DNA of 64,000 bases from Hippopus hippopus (Eukaryota; Mollusca; Bivalvia; Cardiida; Cardiidae): the NCBI GenBank assembly GCA_946811185.2, contig OX328101.1:33898122-33962121 (forward strand), read 5' to 3'. This document shows, one piece after another, positions 11,507-22,658 of the stretch. Position 1 is the stretch's first letter. Every line of letters starts with the position of its first letter. A program made the position numbers and the translations under genes. Under the pieces are notes generated by a model. It was not told the origin of the DNA and did no database searches. It saw nothing but the letters and a program-made list of their open reading frames with translations.

Positions 11507-11599
11507 GCCAGAAATTCTTACAAAAACAGCTCTGAAATTGATATTACAAGTACCTGTTTTAAGTACAGACTAGGAATGCCCACATAGGACTACACAAAG

Positions 11600-11811
11600 T
11601 CCAATTTTTTAAAAGACATCTGGAAAAAATTCTTTTGAAAACATTGCTGGAATAAGGCGAAAATGCTGGTAATCAGCATTTTCATCCTTTCCCCACAATG
11701 CTTTTGACCCTTTCAAAAACAAAGAATATAATTTTAACCAACTGTAATTTGTCACCTGTAAATCTTTCAATTTGAACATGTCTAAAGTTATGCTGTCTGG
11801 TAAAGATTTAA
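11600..11811 (+). mobile_element. TTAA-MITE, diverged
   Basis: Hairpin gctggtaatcagc; right end ctgtctggtaaagatttaa. Confidence 0.7.
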
Positions 11812-12464
11812 TCCACTTAGCACTACAGGGATTAAGACAATGCAAACAAAATCATCCAACATGACATAAATCCAAAAGCTCACTTCCACAGGCATAAGAT
11901 TTCTCCAGTTTATAACGATCCATTTTATCAAATATTTTTCATGAAGTTTTGAAACCTAAATTGTGTTGTTTTGTTTATGCTACATCCTTTTGCAATCATT
12001 TGAAAATTCTTGCAGACATGAGTATTTTCATCTTGCTTGCAGACCACTTTAAAAAACAATGTGACAGATGAAGAAAGTGCTTTTAATGATTGATTTTTCC
12101 TTTTCACATTTCTATGTGTATTTACATTTCAATCCAAAGTTGATGTTAATTACCTGTATTTTACGAGTATAATATTATCAGCTGCAAATTTGTTTCAAGA
12201 GGTTATAAATCATGGTTGCTACAGAGAATTCTTTCCCTTAGAGTCAGCATGACAGATACAACATACAGCGCTTGTGTGGGCTGTGTAGATATACCATCAG
12301 ACTGTACAAATCAACAGTCTGATCTTTTATCTACCCATTCTGAAGTCTATCTTAAATAATTTGGGCGAAATGGATAAAAAATCTTTGAAAGTACAATATC
12401 TGAGTTTTTTTTCTTTACTGAAGTTAATGTCCGTTTCATCCACATGTATTGCAATGTAAGATTC

Positions 12465-12696
12465 TAACGCTTTACTAGACCACACCATTTTTGAAAAATC
12501 CAAATTGAAAGCATTTGCAGATGACAAATTGGATGTGGCTTAGGTGATGGGATTTGTCTTTGAGCGGGGAGAAAACCTGGGAACGGGAGAAAATGCTGCT
12601 TACCAGCAGCATTTTCTCCTTTTTCCAAAAATATTTTCAAAAGCCTTCTTCAAGCCTGAGAGTTGTCAAAACGCTGGATTGTTTCACAAAGAGTTA
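12465..12696 (-). mobile_element. TTAA-MITE
   Basis: cgctttactagaccacacca ... cacaaagagttaa; hairpin gctgcttaccagcagc. Confidence 0.75.
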
Positions 12697-12796
12697 ACTC
12701 TTTGACTACTGTTTGTATTTGAAATTTTGAAACTTATTTTGAGTCTGCATACGAAACATTAGCATGGTTGTTTTAACAAGAAAATGTCTAAAAAAC

Positions 12797-12862
12797 TTGG
12801 ACAGTGCAGATCAGGGATCAGACTGCATGTTCTGTACAGTCTGATCTTGATTTACACCATCC
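12797..12862. repeat. 'cagactgca' palindrome
   Basis: gcagatcagggatcagactg / cagtctgatcttgatttac. A weaker copy at ~12284-12335. Confidence 0.6.
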
Positions 12863-13109
12863 ACAAAAGTCCTTAATTTGCCCCTAGTTTGCTAAGAGTT
12901 ATAGAATCAAAAAGCTCAGACAATCTAAGATCTCCAATAATTCTATATGATAACAATCCATAAATATAATACTGAAACAATGACATCCATAAGGCTGCGA
13001 TACAAAAAAGACATTCCATCTTAAAATGTATCATCGATCGATGCACTGATCCATGTAAGTCCTAGTGTTCTCATTGCAATTCTAATTTCAAGACTATGTA
13101 AATTGAAGC

Positions 13110-13420
13110 TCAGCTACAGTTTAAAACGGGACATTACTATTTCACAATTATGTTGACAGTTACCTGCCCTTCTGGTATGGTTTCCGCTTTTAATAGTTAA
13201 CAATTAGCCCAAGTTTGAAGTAAATCTCTTCAGTGGTGACTGAGACATATTATCTGTAAATGTCAAAGTTTCTAGCAATTATGACATAAACAAAGACAGG
13301 GCTTATGATGACCATACCTTGAGGTTTTCTTCACAAATAGTGAAAAATCTACTACTTGTTTTATAACACTGCTAGTTTTCTCTATGCCACTGTCATAGTA
13401 ATTAAATAACACTGGGCCTA
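13110..13420 (-). repeat. three-copy duplicated block, copy 1
   Basis: The block contains two splice-donor-like signatures on the - strand: GGGCAG|GTAACT near 13163 and CTCAAG|GTATGG near 13321, about 158 bp apart. Related blocks at 13830-15070 and 15790-16060 keep the same order and spacing. It may be a duplicated exon pair of the - strand gene or a non-coding low-copy repeat. Confidence 0.5.
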
Positions 13421-13471
13421 TCTATGTAATCAATACACCTGAATGATCTGGATCCCATCTGATAGTACTCC

Positions 13472-13622
13472 TTAACTCCTTACCAAATGACAAAATTTAG
13501 AGGTTGCTCAGGTGAGCAGATTTGGTTTTGATAGCTTAGAAAACATCATGGAAAAAGGAGGCTTCTTCCTATTATTATTCCATTGAGGCTTCTTCCTCAG
13601 GGATTGTTTTGTAAAGGGTTAA
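13472..13622 (-). mobile_element. TTAA-MITE, core deleted
   Basis: ttaactccttaccaaatgac ... ttttgtaaagggttaa. The hairpin is replaced by two gaggcttcttcct repeats. Confidence 0.75.
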
Positions 13623-13792
13623 CCCTTTACCACACAATCCTGGCTTATAACAACCCTGACAAGAAAGGCTTTTGAAAAATTGTGAGAAAAGGAGAAAATA
13701 CTGGTTAACAGCATTTTCTCCTTTTCCCACAATGTTTTCTAAAACTTTCACTTTCAGATTCATCAAACTCAGGATTGTGTAATAAAGTGTTA
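13619..13792. mobile_element. TTAA-MITE, symmetric form
   Basis: Both halves are the 'cacacaatcctg' half, so the whole element is one long palindrome: ttaaccctttaccacacaat ... attgtgtaataaagtgtta. Confidence 0.82.
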
Positions 13793-13829
13793 GAGGGTAT
13801 GTTTGATTCCAAGCAACTGAACAGTACCA

Positions 13830-15070
13830 CAATAATTGATAAAAGGGACACTACTGGGTTAGAAATATTCTGCCAGTTACCTGCCCTATCGGTATGGGTT
13901 CCACTTCTGATAGTTGGCAACTAGTTACAGTACATGTCTTCAGTAACGACACAGATATCAGAAAATATCAAAGCTTTTACCTTACAATGACAAAACAGAT
14001 GAATATTATGGAAATACAAGGGCTGTTCTTTAAGTTCCTGAAATTTTGTTGTAAACAAAAAAATGGGAGACCAATTATCATAATAAGCATACATATCAAA
14101 CAATCTATGTCCGAAACATCCTCCAAATTTTATAAAAACTCATAAAGAAATACATTTTCAACAGAGTATTACAAAACACCTATAAAAGTATCATTGCTGG
14201 GCTCTGGATGTGAAAAAAATAATGTCATTGTCATTGAAAGTCTAGAGATTGGCATATTTTTTCTACATAATCCCCTTGAACAACCAGGGCTCGCTCAATT
14301 TTGACATTTCTAGGTCCTGTGTAAATACTTGTACTGTGGAACAAGACACTCCCAAGACACGCACTGTAACCTGCTTGTCACGCTCTGTAGCCAAATTAAG
14401 CTAACCAGCCGTCCTTTACGAGGATGATCTTTAAGTGATGTTCTGAATCATTCCTGAATCACTCATGCCACTTTTAGACAAATGAAATACTAAGAAATTT
14501 GAAAATGTTGACTCCTAACTCAATTCTACGGTCTGGTTTGGTGTTTTGCCGAATTTTATTAATGTGCATACTTCATCATCCAATGAAGACGTAATTGCAT
14601 CAAAAAATACCTGCCACTGAAGAGACAAAACCTATGTTATTGCAGTAACAGGAATTGCCACAGCAATGATATTTTATGGAAATGCAGTTATGATGCTACT
14701 TGACTGCATAATTGGCAGCACTTTCACATATTTCTGAATGTTCATTTTACACAAAATTACATGTTTTCAGTCCAGAGAAAATTTACATCCGGCAATGCAC
14801 ATTACGTGGGTTACTATGATATTTTGCATTTAAAATGTCTTAAAAATGCAAAATTTCTGTATCAAGTTTATAATGTGTTTGTTCTATTATAGGCAAATGT
14901 TTAGCTTAAATTATCAAGAAATGTGGTTTAAACACCAAAATTCCACGAATCTATCAAACAGCCCTCCTACTTTACCTTGATATTTCCTTCAAAATCAGTC
15001 GACCTAAAAATGAGTATCTTATAATCTGATCTGTATCATACATCCTGCAGTACTGTTTCACAGCTTACAT
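13830..15070 (-). repeat. three-copy duplicated block, copy 2, split by a mariner relic
   Basis: GGGCAG|GTAACT at ~13881 and ATCAAG|GTAAAG at ~14976 correspond to the two signatures of copy 1. They lie ~1095 bp apart. Subtracting the ~943-bp mariner-like relic at 14021-14963 leaves ~152 bp, which fits the other copies. Confidence 0.5.
14021..14963 (-). mobile_element. mariner-like relic with ~30-bp imperfect TIRs
   Basis: The ends agggctgttctttaagttcc and, inverted, agggctgtttgatagattcg form an imperfect terminal repeat that continues to gaattttg. On the - strand near 14330-14430 a decayed segment reads LKDHPRKGRLVSL, like the DHPRSGRP linker of mariner transposases. At ~0.94 kb it is shorter than a complete mariner, so it is an internally deleted, non-functional copy. 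Confidence 0.5.
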
Positions 15071-15196
15071 CATAATTATGTAACCTCCCATATCTACCTC
15101 CTCTATGTAGGGCCTTATAAAATTTTCATATTAATACTTAAATAACTACTCAAAACACAAGTTAATGAGACGTCTAGAATTTTGGAAATAACAGAC

Positions 15197-15425
15197 TTAA
15201 CTCTTTACCACACAATGCCGACTTTTAACGACCCTGGGGAAGAAACTTTTTGAAAACATTGTGGGAAAAGGAGAAAATGCTGGTAACCAGCATTTTCTCC
15301 TTTCCCAACAATGTTTTCTACCCAATCAAAGACAAATTCCATCATTTGAACGACAATGAATTCGTCATCTGAAAATGCTTTCAGTTTGGACAAGGCTAAA
15401 ATTTTGTCGTCAGGTAAAGGGTTAA
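15197..15425 (+). mobile_element. TTAA-MITE, full length
   Basis: ttaactctttaccacacaat ... tcgtcaggtaaagggttaa; hairpin ctggtaaccag. Confidence 0.92.
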
Positions 15426-15789
15426 GCAGATGTGATATTGTGTTACATAAATTATAAATGTGATCTCTTATCTTCTATATAAAGTGTCAATCTGGTCAGA
15501 GTTTATAAATTAGCTGTACTAAATAAAGCGACACTCATTATAATGTGGTATCTGAAAAAAGTTTCATAATACTGAAATTCGCTCTAATGTTTCTGAGGCA
15601 CTCTGCATTGTCCAACAAATAAATATTTAATCTTATGTGAGTTTTTTTTTGTTTCACCAGACAACAATATTTAAGACCACTCCATAATGAAAGCATTTTA
15701 TTTCATGTATCACAATTAAAACAAGAGTATCACATGTATGTACCAATGCTTTGCTGCTGATGCTTTTTCCATGATATTCTTTCTATGGA

Positions 15790-16060
15790 ATTCCAAGTCC
15801 AAAAAGAGAGATAAATTTGTCAAAGTGTGGTGAAAGTTATCTGCTCCTCTGCTATGGAATCCCTTTTATTACTAAACAGCTGGGCAGGGTTTGAAGTAAT
15901 TATTTTCAGCAATAAAAGATGAGAAATGTCAAAGTTTTCAAACCAGGACAGGATGAAAACTGAGAAATACATGACAGTTAACCTTGACATTTTCTTTGAG
16001 AAACACCAAAGCCTAAAAATGTGGCTCAGTGTTACACATTATTGACTTCGATTATCATTG
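15790..16060 (-). repeat. three-copy duplicated block, copy 3
   Basis: The counterpart of the first signature reads GAGCAG|ATAACT (~15849): the GT of the donor is AT here, so that donor is lost. The second reads GTCAAG|GTTAAC (~15986). Spacing is ~137 bp. Flanking matches to copies 1 and 2 are visible but diverged. Confidence 0.45.
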
Positions 16061-16073
16061 ATTACAAGGTATT

Positions 16074-16175
16074 GCTGGAAAAGGAGAAAATGCTGGTCAT
16101 CAGTAGTTTCTTCTTTTTCCAAAAGAAACCTTTTTTCTGTGTCATTAAAACATGGACCTTCCTGTTATAGGGTCT
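16074..16175 (-). mobile_element. TTAA-MITE fragment
   Basis: gctggaaaaggagaaaatgc, a broken hairpin, and gttatagggt. Confidence 0.55.
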
Positions 16176-16476
16176 GAAACCCAGCTACTTTTATCACTTT
16201 TTTTCAGCCCTGCACTTTTCAAATACCGACAATGGCCCTGTGGTACTTGAAAAAGTGCTATATTGTTTTTTGCTATACAGTCTTCCAAACTGACTCTACT
16301 TTGGTCAGAATTTTAAAAGATTAAACAGCTAATCCTGTTCAGTTTGATCTTGATCTCTACTGTTCACAATATTAACTGACTCAGCCTGTGATAGACACTC
16401 TGTATCTGATGACAAAAATTGTAAGACTTAATGCACATTGAAAGCCATTTACAGATAACATATTATCAAACATGAT

Positions 16477-16707
16477 TTAACGCTTTACCAAACGACAAAA
16501 TGTTAGACTGATCCAAATTGAAAGCAGTTGCAGATGACAATTTAAATGTGGCTCAAATGGAGAAAATTGTCTTTGAAAGGGTAAAAAATATTGTGGGAAA
16601 AGGAGAAAATGCTGGTAACCAGCATTTTCTGCTTTTCCCACAATGTTTTCTAAAGGCTTTCTTCTTCAGGGTTGTTAAAACATGGGACTGTGTGGTAAAG
16701 AGATAAA
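16477..16707 (-). mobile_element. TTAA-MITE, full length
   Basis: ttaacgctttaccaaacgac ... gtgtggtaaagagataa. Confidence 0.88.
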
Positions 16708-16848
16708 TGACGAGATTTGCCATGAATCAAAGACAAAAAACATTGAAGGAAAAGAAGCATTTTCTTCTTTTCCCACAATGTTTTTCAATTTTTTTAAGTC
16801 TTCTTCCTTAGACTAGCTGAATTTTGGGACTGTTTAGTTAAGGGTTAT
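16708..16848 (-). mobile_element. TTAA-MITE, partial
   Basis: gagatttgccatgaatcaaa ... gactgtttagttaagggtta; abuts the previous copy. Confidence 0.6.
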
Positions 16849-17096
16849 TGGATTAAAATTCCTTGTTACATAGCAGTGATTCCCCGTAGTGATGCTTCAA
16901 GGTAACGCTGATGTTTAGGCATCACTTTTAAGAATTGAATACTGCAGTATATTTATAATTTTTTTCATAATGGCTGACTTAAGCTAGACAATGCCAGATC
17001 ACACAACCAATGAACTGTGTGTTTTTATGGTAATTGGTCATAACTCTTTACATATCCTGTGTCAAAATTTTTGACTTAGAAAATCTGTAGCACAAT

Positions 17097-17385
17097 GATT
17101 GATTGTATGTTGTTTAACGCCGTTTTCAACATTATTTCAGTTATATCGCGGCGGCCAGTGCACCTATCCATGCTTTCCTGGAGTCTTTTACCAGTACTCC
17201 GCACAATCTTCTTTCCAAGCCACTGGCTGCTTTCCCACACAATCATTGTCGAAACAATGGTCAGCGGTGGGAGAGGAATGAATCCTGTCGCAGTGACTAT
17301 CATTAATCCTCGGAAAGAAATTGGCCAGGGATCGAACCCTGGACCCCGTGTTCTCAAGTCCTGAACGCTACCGACCGGGGCTCAG
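17097..17385 (-). mobile_element. tRNA-related SINE
   Basis: Read on the - strand, the head contains a pol III B-box (ggttcgatccc) near 17338. A conserved body follows (cagtggcttggaaagaag, gtgcactggccgccgc) and then a tail ending gcgttaaacaacat. The copies at 54138-54432 (-) and 58205-58490 (+) share this body. The 93-codon frame across it is incidental. Confidence 0.65.
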
Positions 17386-17404
17386 CTGAAGCACAAACTT
17401 GCAC

Positions 17405-17560
17405 GACAACAAACTGAATGTGGTTAACATTGTGAGATTTGTCTAAGAAAGGGTGTGAAACATTGTGTCTGAAAAGGAGAAAAAAGCTTGATGCCAGTAT
17501 TTTCCCCCTTCTCCTTAAATTTTTCAAAAGCTGTTTCCCTCAAAGTAGTTACAACATAAA
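17405..17560 (-). mobile_element. TTAA-MITE, diverged
   Basis: gagatttgtctaagaaaggg, tctgaaaaggagaaaa and ctttttcaaaagc-like tail. Confidence 0.5.
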
Positions 17561-17580
17561 TTTTTTGTAGATGTTGTAAG

Positions 17581-18294
17581 GGGCCTATTTAACAGGTATG
17601 TTTTCCATGAATCAATATTTGGCTATACTGGCTGAAAGCCAGCAAAGCTTACATGGATGTCATGGCATGCTTTCTGCTGTATGTCTGCCTGTCATCAGTC
17701 CGTCTGTTAGTCTTTTTCTTGTTAACACGTTAAAGTAGGCATTTCCGTGAAACTGGCATAGCATGTTTATATCATCAGTAGCTTGAACCCAATTGATTTG
17801 GAAAAAAATCTGACAAGTAGTAAGGGAAAAGCAGGCATTTAAAGACGTTTCGTCGGGTTGTCATTGCGCAACATTTCCTCGCATTTTCTGTTTCCTTGCG
17901 CGTAATTTTGTTCCATGTAGTACTTTTATCGGACTGCCGATTTCAGCTGCAAAACATGGAGGAAGTAGTGGTAGATACAAGTTTTTTTAAAGATCAATGT
18001 ATGAAAGTGTAAACCGTTCTGAAACAGCGGACACGGAACAGGTACATTTCTCGGACATCACTTATCCGGATAGTAAGTTTAGTGTGAGAAAAAAGAGAAA
18101 ACTACATGCAATTCTCCTTTTCAGTGTTTTCAAAGTCTCTTTCCTGGATATTGATATATATTGGTATCGCTTGGTTCATTTTGCTATAAGATTCATCTGT
18201 AATTTATGCCTTCGAGTAATTCCTGGACAGTTCTACTTTTATTGTTTTTCCATCCATAAAAATGTACTATTTCGCATTAACCCTTTCCTAAATG
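17581..18294. other. possible transcription start region, unassigned
   Basis: It is CG-richer than its surroundings (17845-17960). ATG at 17956 opens MEEVVVDTSFFKDQCMKV then a stop. An overlapping 105-codon frame from 17997 runs into MITE-like sequence. No splice-supported exon could be established. Confidence 0.25.
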
Positions 18295-18500
18295 AATTGA
18301 ATAGGAACTTCTAAATTGAAAGAAGCTGCAGATGACAAATTTAAAAAAGGTATTAATGCAAGTTGAAATGCCGCTTGTGTAAAAATATTGTGGGGAAAGG
18401 CAAAATTGCTTGTTATGAGCAATTACTCTTTTTACCAAAATGTTTTCCAAAGCCGTCCCATTCCATTGTTAAATCGAGTATATATCAGGGAAAGGCAACA
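18295..18500 (-). mobile_element. TTAA-MITE, old
   Basis: aattgaaagaagctgcagat ... tggggaaaggcaaaattgct ... atcagggaaaggc. Confidence 0.5.
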
Positions 18501-20010
18501 TTATCTTTATTGTGAAAAAGACATTAATTTGTGCTGAAAATAATTAATCTTACTTATTAATTTGAATCTTGGGTGATTTGTGTCATTTTCGTTGTTCCAA
18601 GGGAGGTAATCGAGTCCTGAAAATGGGAAAAGTAGCTAGGCGACCTATCATTTTTTTTGCATTTTTTTTATAAAGGATATACCCATGTGTATATCTGTGA
18701 TAATTAAGAAAAATCTCAGCACTAGATTTTTTTGGAAGTCAAATAATGTCTTGACTTTCTATAATAAAATGATCTTTTTGGCGGTTATGGATGTTATTGA
18801 AACATTGATAGCGGGTCATTAATTTGAAACAAATATTAATTTCTCATCAAGTTGAGAGGATCAATCGATTTCTTATGAATTTAAAAACACACAGAACATG
18901 ATTTGGCTGAAATGATAGACTTTACTCACAAAATTCTGATGTTTGCTGCAATAACTGGGTTTTTGTGTAATTTGAAAGAAGGGTTATGTTCTTTATGGGC
19001 TCAGAACTTTTTTGTTCATCTGGTTAGGTCTGATTATCTCTTCATATACTGAAAGAATATACTTTGAAGTGTCTCTGTGTCAAACTTCACAAAATTCTCT
19101 GCGCTAGAAATAACTCGCTGAAACGCCTTAAAGTTGAAAATATGCATTTATAGCTAACATTAAGTCTGAATTCTTTATTCAGTTCTTTTGAAACTTGCAC
19201 AGATCATTTGTATCATCAATGGATTGAAACCTATCAGAAGTGAAGAAAATCCAGCTATCAGTTTAGGAAAAGCAGTCATTTGATGCCTTTGTGTTGTTAA
19301 CTGTACACAGTCCATATTATTGGTCACATATCTTTGAAATGTGCAGGAATTGTTTTATACAATGAGTACCGAAACCACATCAAATTTGGGTGGATTCCAA
19401 TCTATTTCTTCACTTCATTTGCACTTCAGTTATTTCACTATTTGTTCAAATCTTCAAATCACTATGCCTACATATTATGCTGTTTAGTGGGTTCATGCCC
19501 AGTTGTAACAAACCCCCCACCCCCAATTGTTTTTGTTTATGTGTTTTTTTTTTCCTTTTTGCATCATAAACTAATGAAGTATGCTAGGAAAAAAGCAAAA
19601 TCTCTACCAGTACAGCAGTTCAGGCCCTCAAGGGCCTCTAGTTTTTTTTAAAAAGAATCAAAACTTAAAATGCTGAAATTTGAGACTGATGACTTGAAGA
19701 TTAAAACATGCTTAGGTTATGCAAGAAATTTGAATTGTAAAGAACTTTGCAAATACATGTTAAAATATAGGATAGTCAGTTAATGCATTGAGATTGTGAT
19801 GTTCATACTTTTAAAGTTTTATAAATGGAATGTCAAAAAATGAATATATTGAATCTAATAATGCGAGTACTGTTGGATTCAAAACACATAACTTGTTTAC
19901 ATTTGGCTTCTTCTATTTAATGTGGGATTCATTTTAGAAATATATAAAAGGCTAACTAGACAGTTTGTCTGCGAAGTTAACCAATTATCCAGTTAGCTGT
20001 TGAAATCCCA
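18501..20010. other. no assigned feature
   Basis: AT-rich with homopolymer runs. The 105-codon + frame at 19334 is Phe/Tyr/Pro-biased by composition and matches nothing I know. Confidence 0.5.
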
Positions 20011-20019
20011 ACCATTGAA

Positions 20020-20212
20020 CAACTTAGGGTTTTAACTGGGCTTTTGAAAACATTGTTGGAATTAAAAGATACTGGTAACCAGCATTTCCTTCTTTTATCT
20101 CAATGTTTTTGCCCTTTCAAAGGCAAAATCCATAATTTGAGCTTGGTTCATTTTGTCAGGTTGTGCAAAAGCTTTCAATCTGGTTTTTTTGTTGTTTGAT
20201 AAAGGGTAAAAT
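20020..20212 (+). mobile_element. TTAA-MITE, diverged
   Basis: gatactggtaaccagcattt, gctttcaatctgg, gttgtttgataaaggg. Confidence 0.6.
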
Positions 20213-20374
20213 ATTCTAAAACCTAGTGCAAAAGATACTAAGGAGAAACATTGCAAGGCAAGGAAAAACGTTTTTGGTAAAAAGTAGCACTTGCTTTTAA
20301 CAAGAATTTGTGACTTTACATACTATGGGTTTCAAACTCATTTCCTATTTGTTTGAGCCGTGCTCTGTGAAAAG

Positions 20375-20573
20375 GGGGTTTAATGCATCTGCAAAAAGTA
20401 TTGATCAAGGTCTGCCTACAAAGTCAGACTGAGTGCGCTGGCAGACCCCTGTCAAAACTCAGTAAATTTTCTAAATGTGGACCATTCTACCTCATGATTC
20501 AGTCGATTGTTAGGTTAATATGGATCCGTAAGTAGGTCACAAATGACTGCCTTGGTACAATGCATCACAGAGT
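20375..20573 (-). mobile_element. TTAATGCATC-ended MITE, degenerate
   Basis: tttaatgcatctgcaaaaag, accattctacctcatgattc and caatgcatcacagag; the right end meets a truncated TTAA-MITE. Confidence 0.5.
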
Positions 20574-20717
20574 AACTGGTCAGCATTTTTTCCTTTTTCC
20601 ACAATGTTTTCTTCCATTTCAAAGGCTGAAATCAGCTTTTGAGCGACATTGAACTTGTCTTCTGCAAATGCTTTTAATTTGGAACAGTCTAAAATTTCAT
20701 TATGTTGTTAAGGGTTA
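20572..20717 (+). mobile_element. TTAA-MITE, right half
   Basis: actggtcagcattttttcct ... tctgcaaatgcttttaattt ... gttaagggttaa. Confidence 0.65.
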
Positions 20718-20960
20718 AGATTACTATATAGTTTTGGACAGGAATTAAATATCTGTTGTAATTCAGCTATACGTTTTCTATCTATTAAAAAATTATCCTT
20801 CCTAGATGCAGGGAGGAAAATCACCCTAGTTTTCAGTGTCTAGAATAGACACTGCAAAAGAAGTCACTCGCTACAAAATGAGGAAAAACTGTCTGCACAG
20901 GAGCTAAAAAGATATATACAATATGCATATATTGAATAAAAAGACACTGAAATGAAATAC

Positions 20961-21450
20961 TACCCTGTAGTGATGCTTCAACATCAGCTCTTACCTAAAA
21001 TGACGCATTAACATCGGCTCTTACCTGTAGTGATGCTTCAACATCGGCTTTTACCTGTAGTGATGCTTCAACATCGGCTCTTCCCTGTAGTGATGCTTCA
21101 ACATCGGCTCTTCCCAGTAGTGATGCTTCAACATCGGCTCTTCCCAGTAATGATGCTTCAACATCGGTTCTTCCCTATAGCGATGCTTCAACATCGGCTC
21201 CTACCTGTAGTGATGCTTCAACATCGGCTCTTACCTGTAGTGATGCTTCAACATCGGCTCTTCCCTGTAGTGATGCTTCAACATCGGCTCTTCCCTGTAG
21301 TGATGCTTCAACATTGGCTTTTACCCAAAGTGATGCTTCAATATCGGCTCTTACCTGTAGTGATGTTTCAACATCGGCTCTTACCCAAAGTGATGCCTCA
21401 ACATCGGCTCTTACCCAAAGTGATGCTTCAACATGGGCTCTTACTTAAAA
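20961..21450 (+). repeat. 30-bp minisatellite, about 16 units
   Basis: The unit is tgatgcttcaacatcggctc followed by a variable 10-mer (ttacctgtag, ttccctgtag, ttacccaaag). The units sit in exact 30-bp register. Because 30 is a multiple of 3 the array is an open frame (MLQHRLFPVV repeated), but there is no start context, splice signal or recognisable family, so I do not call it a gene. Confidence 0.93.
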
Positions 21451-21454
21451 TGAA

Positions 21455-21573
21455 AACAAAGTGGGAAAAGTAGAAAAAGTTGATTACCAGCATTTTCTTC
21501 TTTTCAAACAATGTTTTGAAAAGCCTTCTCTATTAGAGTCGTCAAAACATGGAATTGTTTGTTAAAGATTTAC
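21455..21573 (-). mobile_element. TTAA-MITE, partial, follows the minisatellite
   Basis: aaaagtagaaaaagttgatt, cagcattttcttcttt, and tgtttgttaaag. Confidence 0.6.
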
Positions 21574-21857
21574 AATCAGGTTACTAAATTCTTAACTTTG
21601 TCTTTTTTGAACATATTGAATACTTAAATTCATTGCTTCAAACCCCAAGGTGACTTAGCATTGAATATGTGCACCAAAATGTAGCTTCCAACAACATTTG
21701 GTAAGAAAATAGGGATTGAACCCTATCTGTCCACATCTAAATATAGAGTCAATCACTACCACTCTTAACTCATTTGCATACTATGAGTAATTTATAAAGG
21801 GAGGTAATTATAACAACAACAATCATATCATACATCATCACAAATGAAACACAATAC

Positions 21858-21944
21858 CTTTCTAGCCATTTCCTTTCTCCTGTTGTATTTGTCCAAGAAG
21901 GTCAGATATTTGTCTTTGTATGACGGATAAATTGGCATGATCAT
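21858..21944 (-). CDS. possible first coding exon of the - strand gene
   Basis: ATG at 21944 (or the second ATG at 21938) opens 29 codons: MIMPIYPSYKDKYLTFLDKY and then RRKEMARK, followed by a GTATTG donor. No AG acceptor sits close upstream, so this looks like a first coding exon with 5' UTR. It ends in phase 0, matching the exon at 11115. Composition is Lys/Tyr-rich. Linking it to the downstream exons is inference; a transcript would settle it. Confidence 0.45.
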
Positions 21945-22042
21945 CACAATACACAGTCACCCACAACACTTGTATTTCTATCTACATGTAGTTGTGTGTA
22001 ATACTAAGTGTTTTATGTCTTATTACCAGATAGAGACGATTT

Positions 22043-22270
22043 TCTTAAAAACCTTTACCACACAATCTCCAGGTTTACCGTCCCTAACGGAGATAGCTTT
22101 AGAAAGCATAGTGGGAAAAGGAGGAAATGCTGGTAACCAGCATTTCTTCCTTTTCTCACAATGTTTTCTGTCCTTTCACAGACAGATCTGATAATTTGAG
22201 CCACAATTAACTTGTCATCTGCAAGTGCTTTCAATATAGACAAGTCTAAAATTTTGTTGTCTTAAGTCAA
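22043..22270 (+). mobile_element. TTAA-MITE
   Basis: acctttaccacacaatctcc ... attttgttgtcttaa; hairpin gctggtaaccagc. Confidence 0.85.
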
Positions 22271-22658
22271 GGATAACTTACTACCTTCAACAGAAGACTT
22301 TTGGCCTAGTCTAGCAGAAAACTTTTGAAAACAATTTAAAGGAAGGAGATATTAATGGTAACAAGCTATTTCTTCCTTTGACATGGGGTATTCAAACTTT
22401 ATATGTATTTGTGTGGTAACCCTAAATTCAAGTTGATTATCAATTTTTTGTGGTGAACTTTTCAAATATTTTATGAATAAAATTCCTGCATTTCAGCACA
22501 ATCCATTCACGTAAGTGGTTACTGTAAACTCCAGTACATGTAAATCCTTCATTAAGCAGTATCAGAAGACAGAATTTAGTGTCTGAGCCTAGATCATCAA
22601 ACCGATATCAATCAAGATCAGTCAATCAAATCAGTGACTCAACGCACTAGCTTGTATG

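Noticed and set aside
21030..21473. 147-codon open frame with decapeptide repeats
   Set aside because: It is the 30-bp minisatellite; unit length divisible by 3 keeps the frame open. No start context, splice sites or family.
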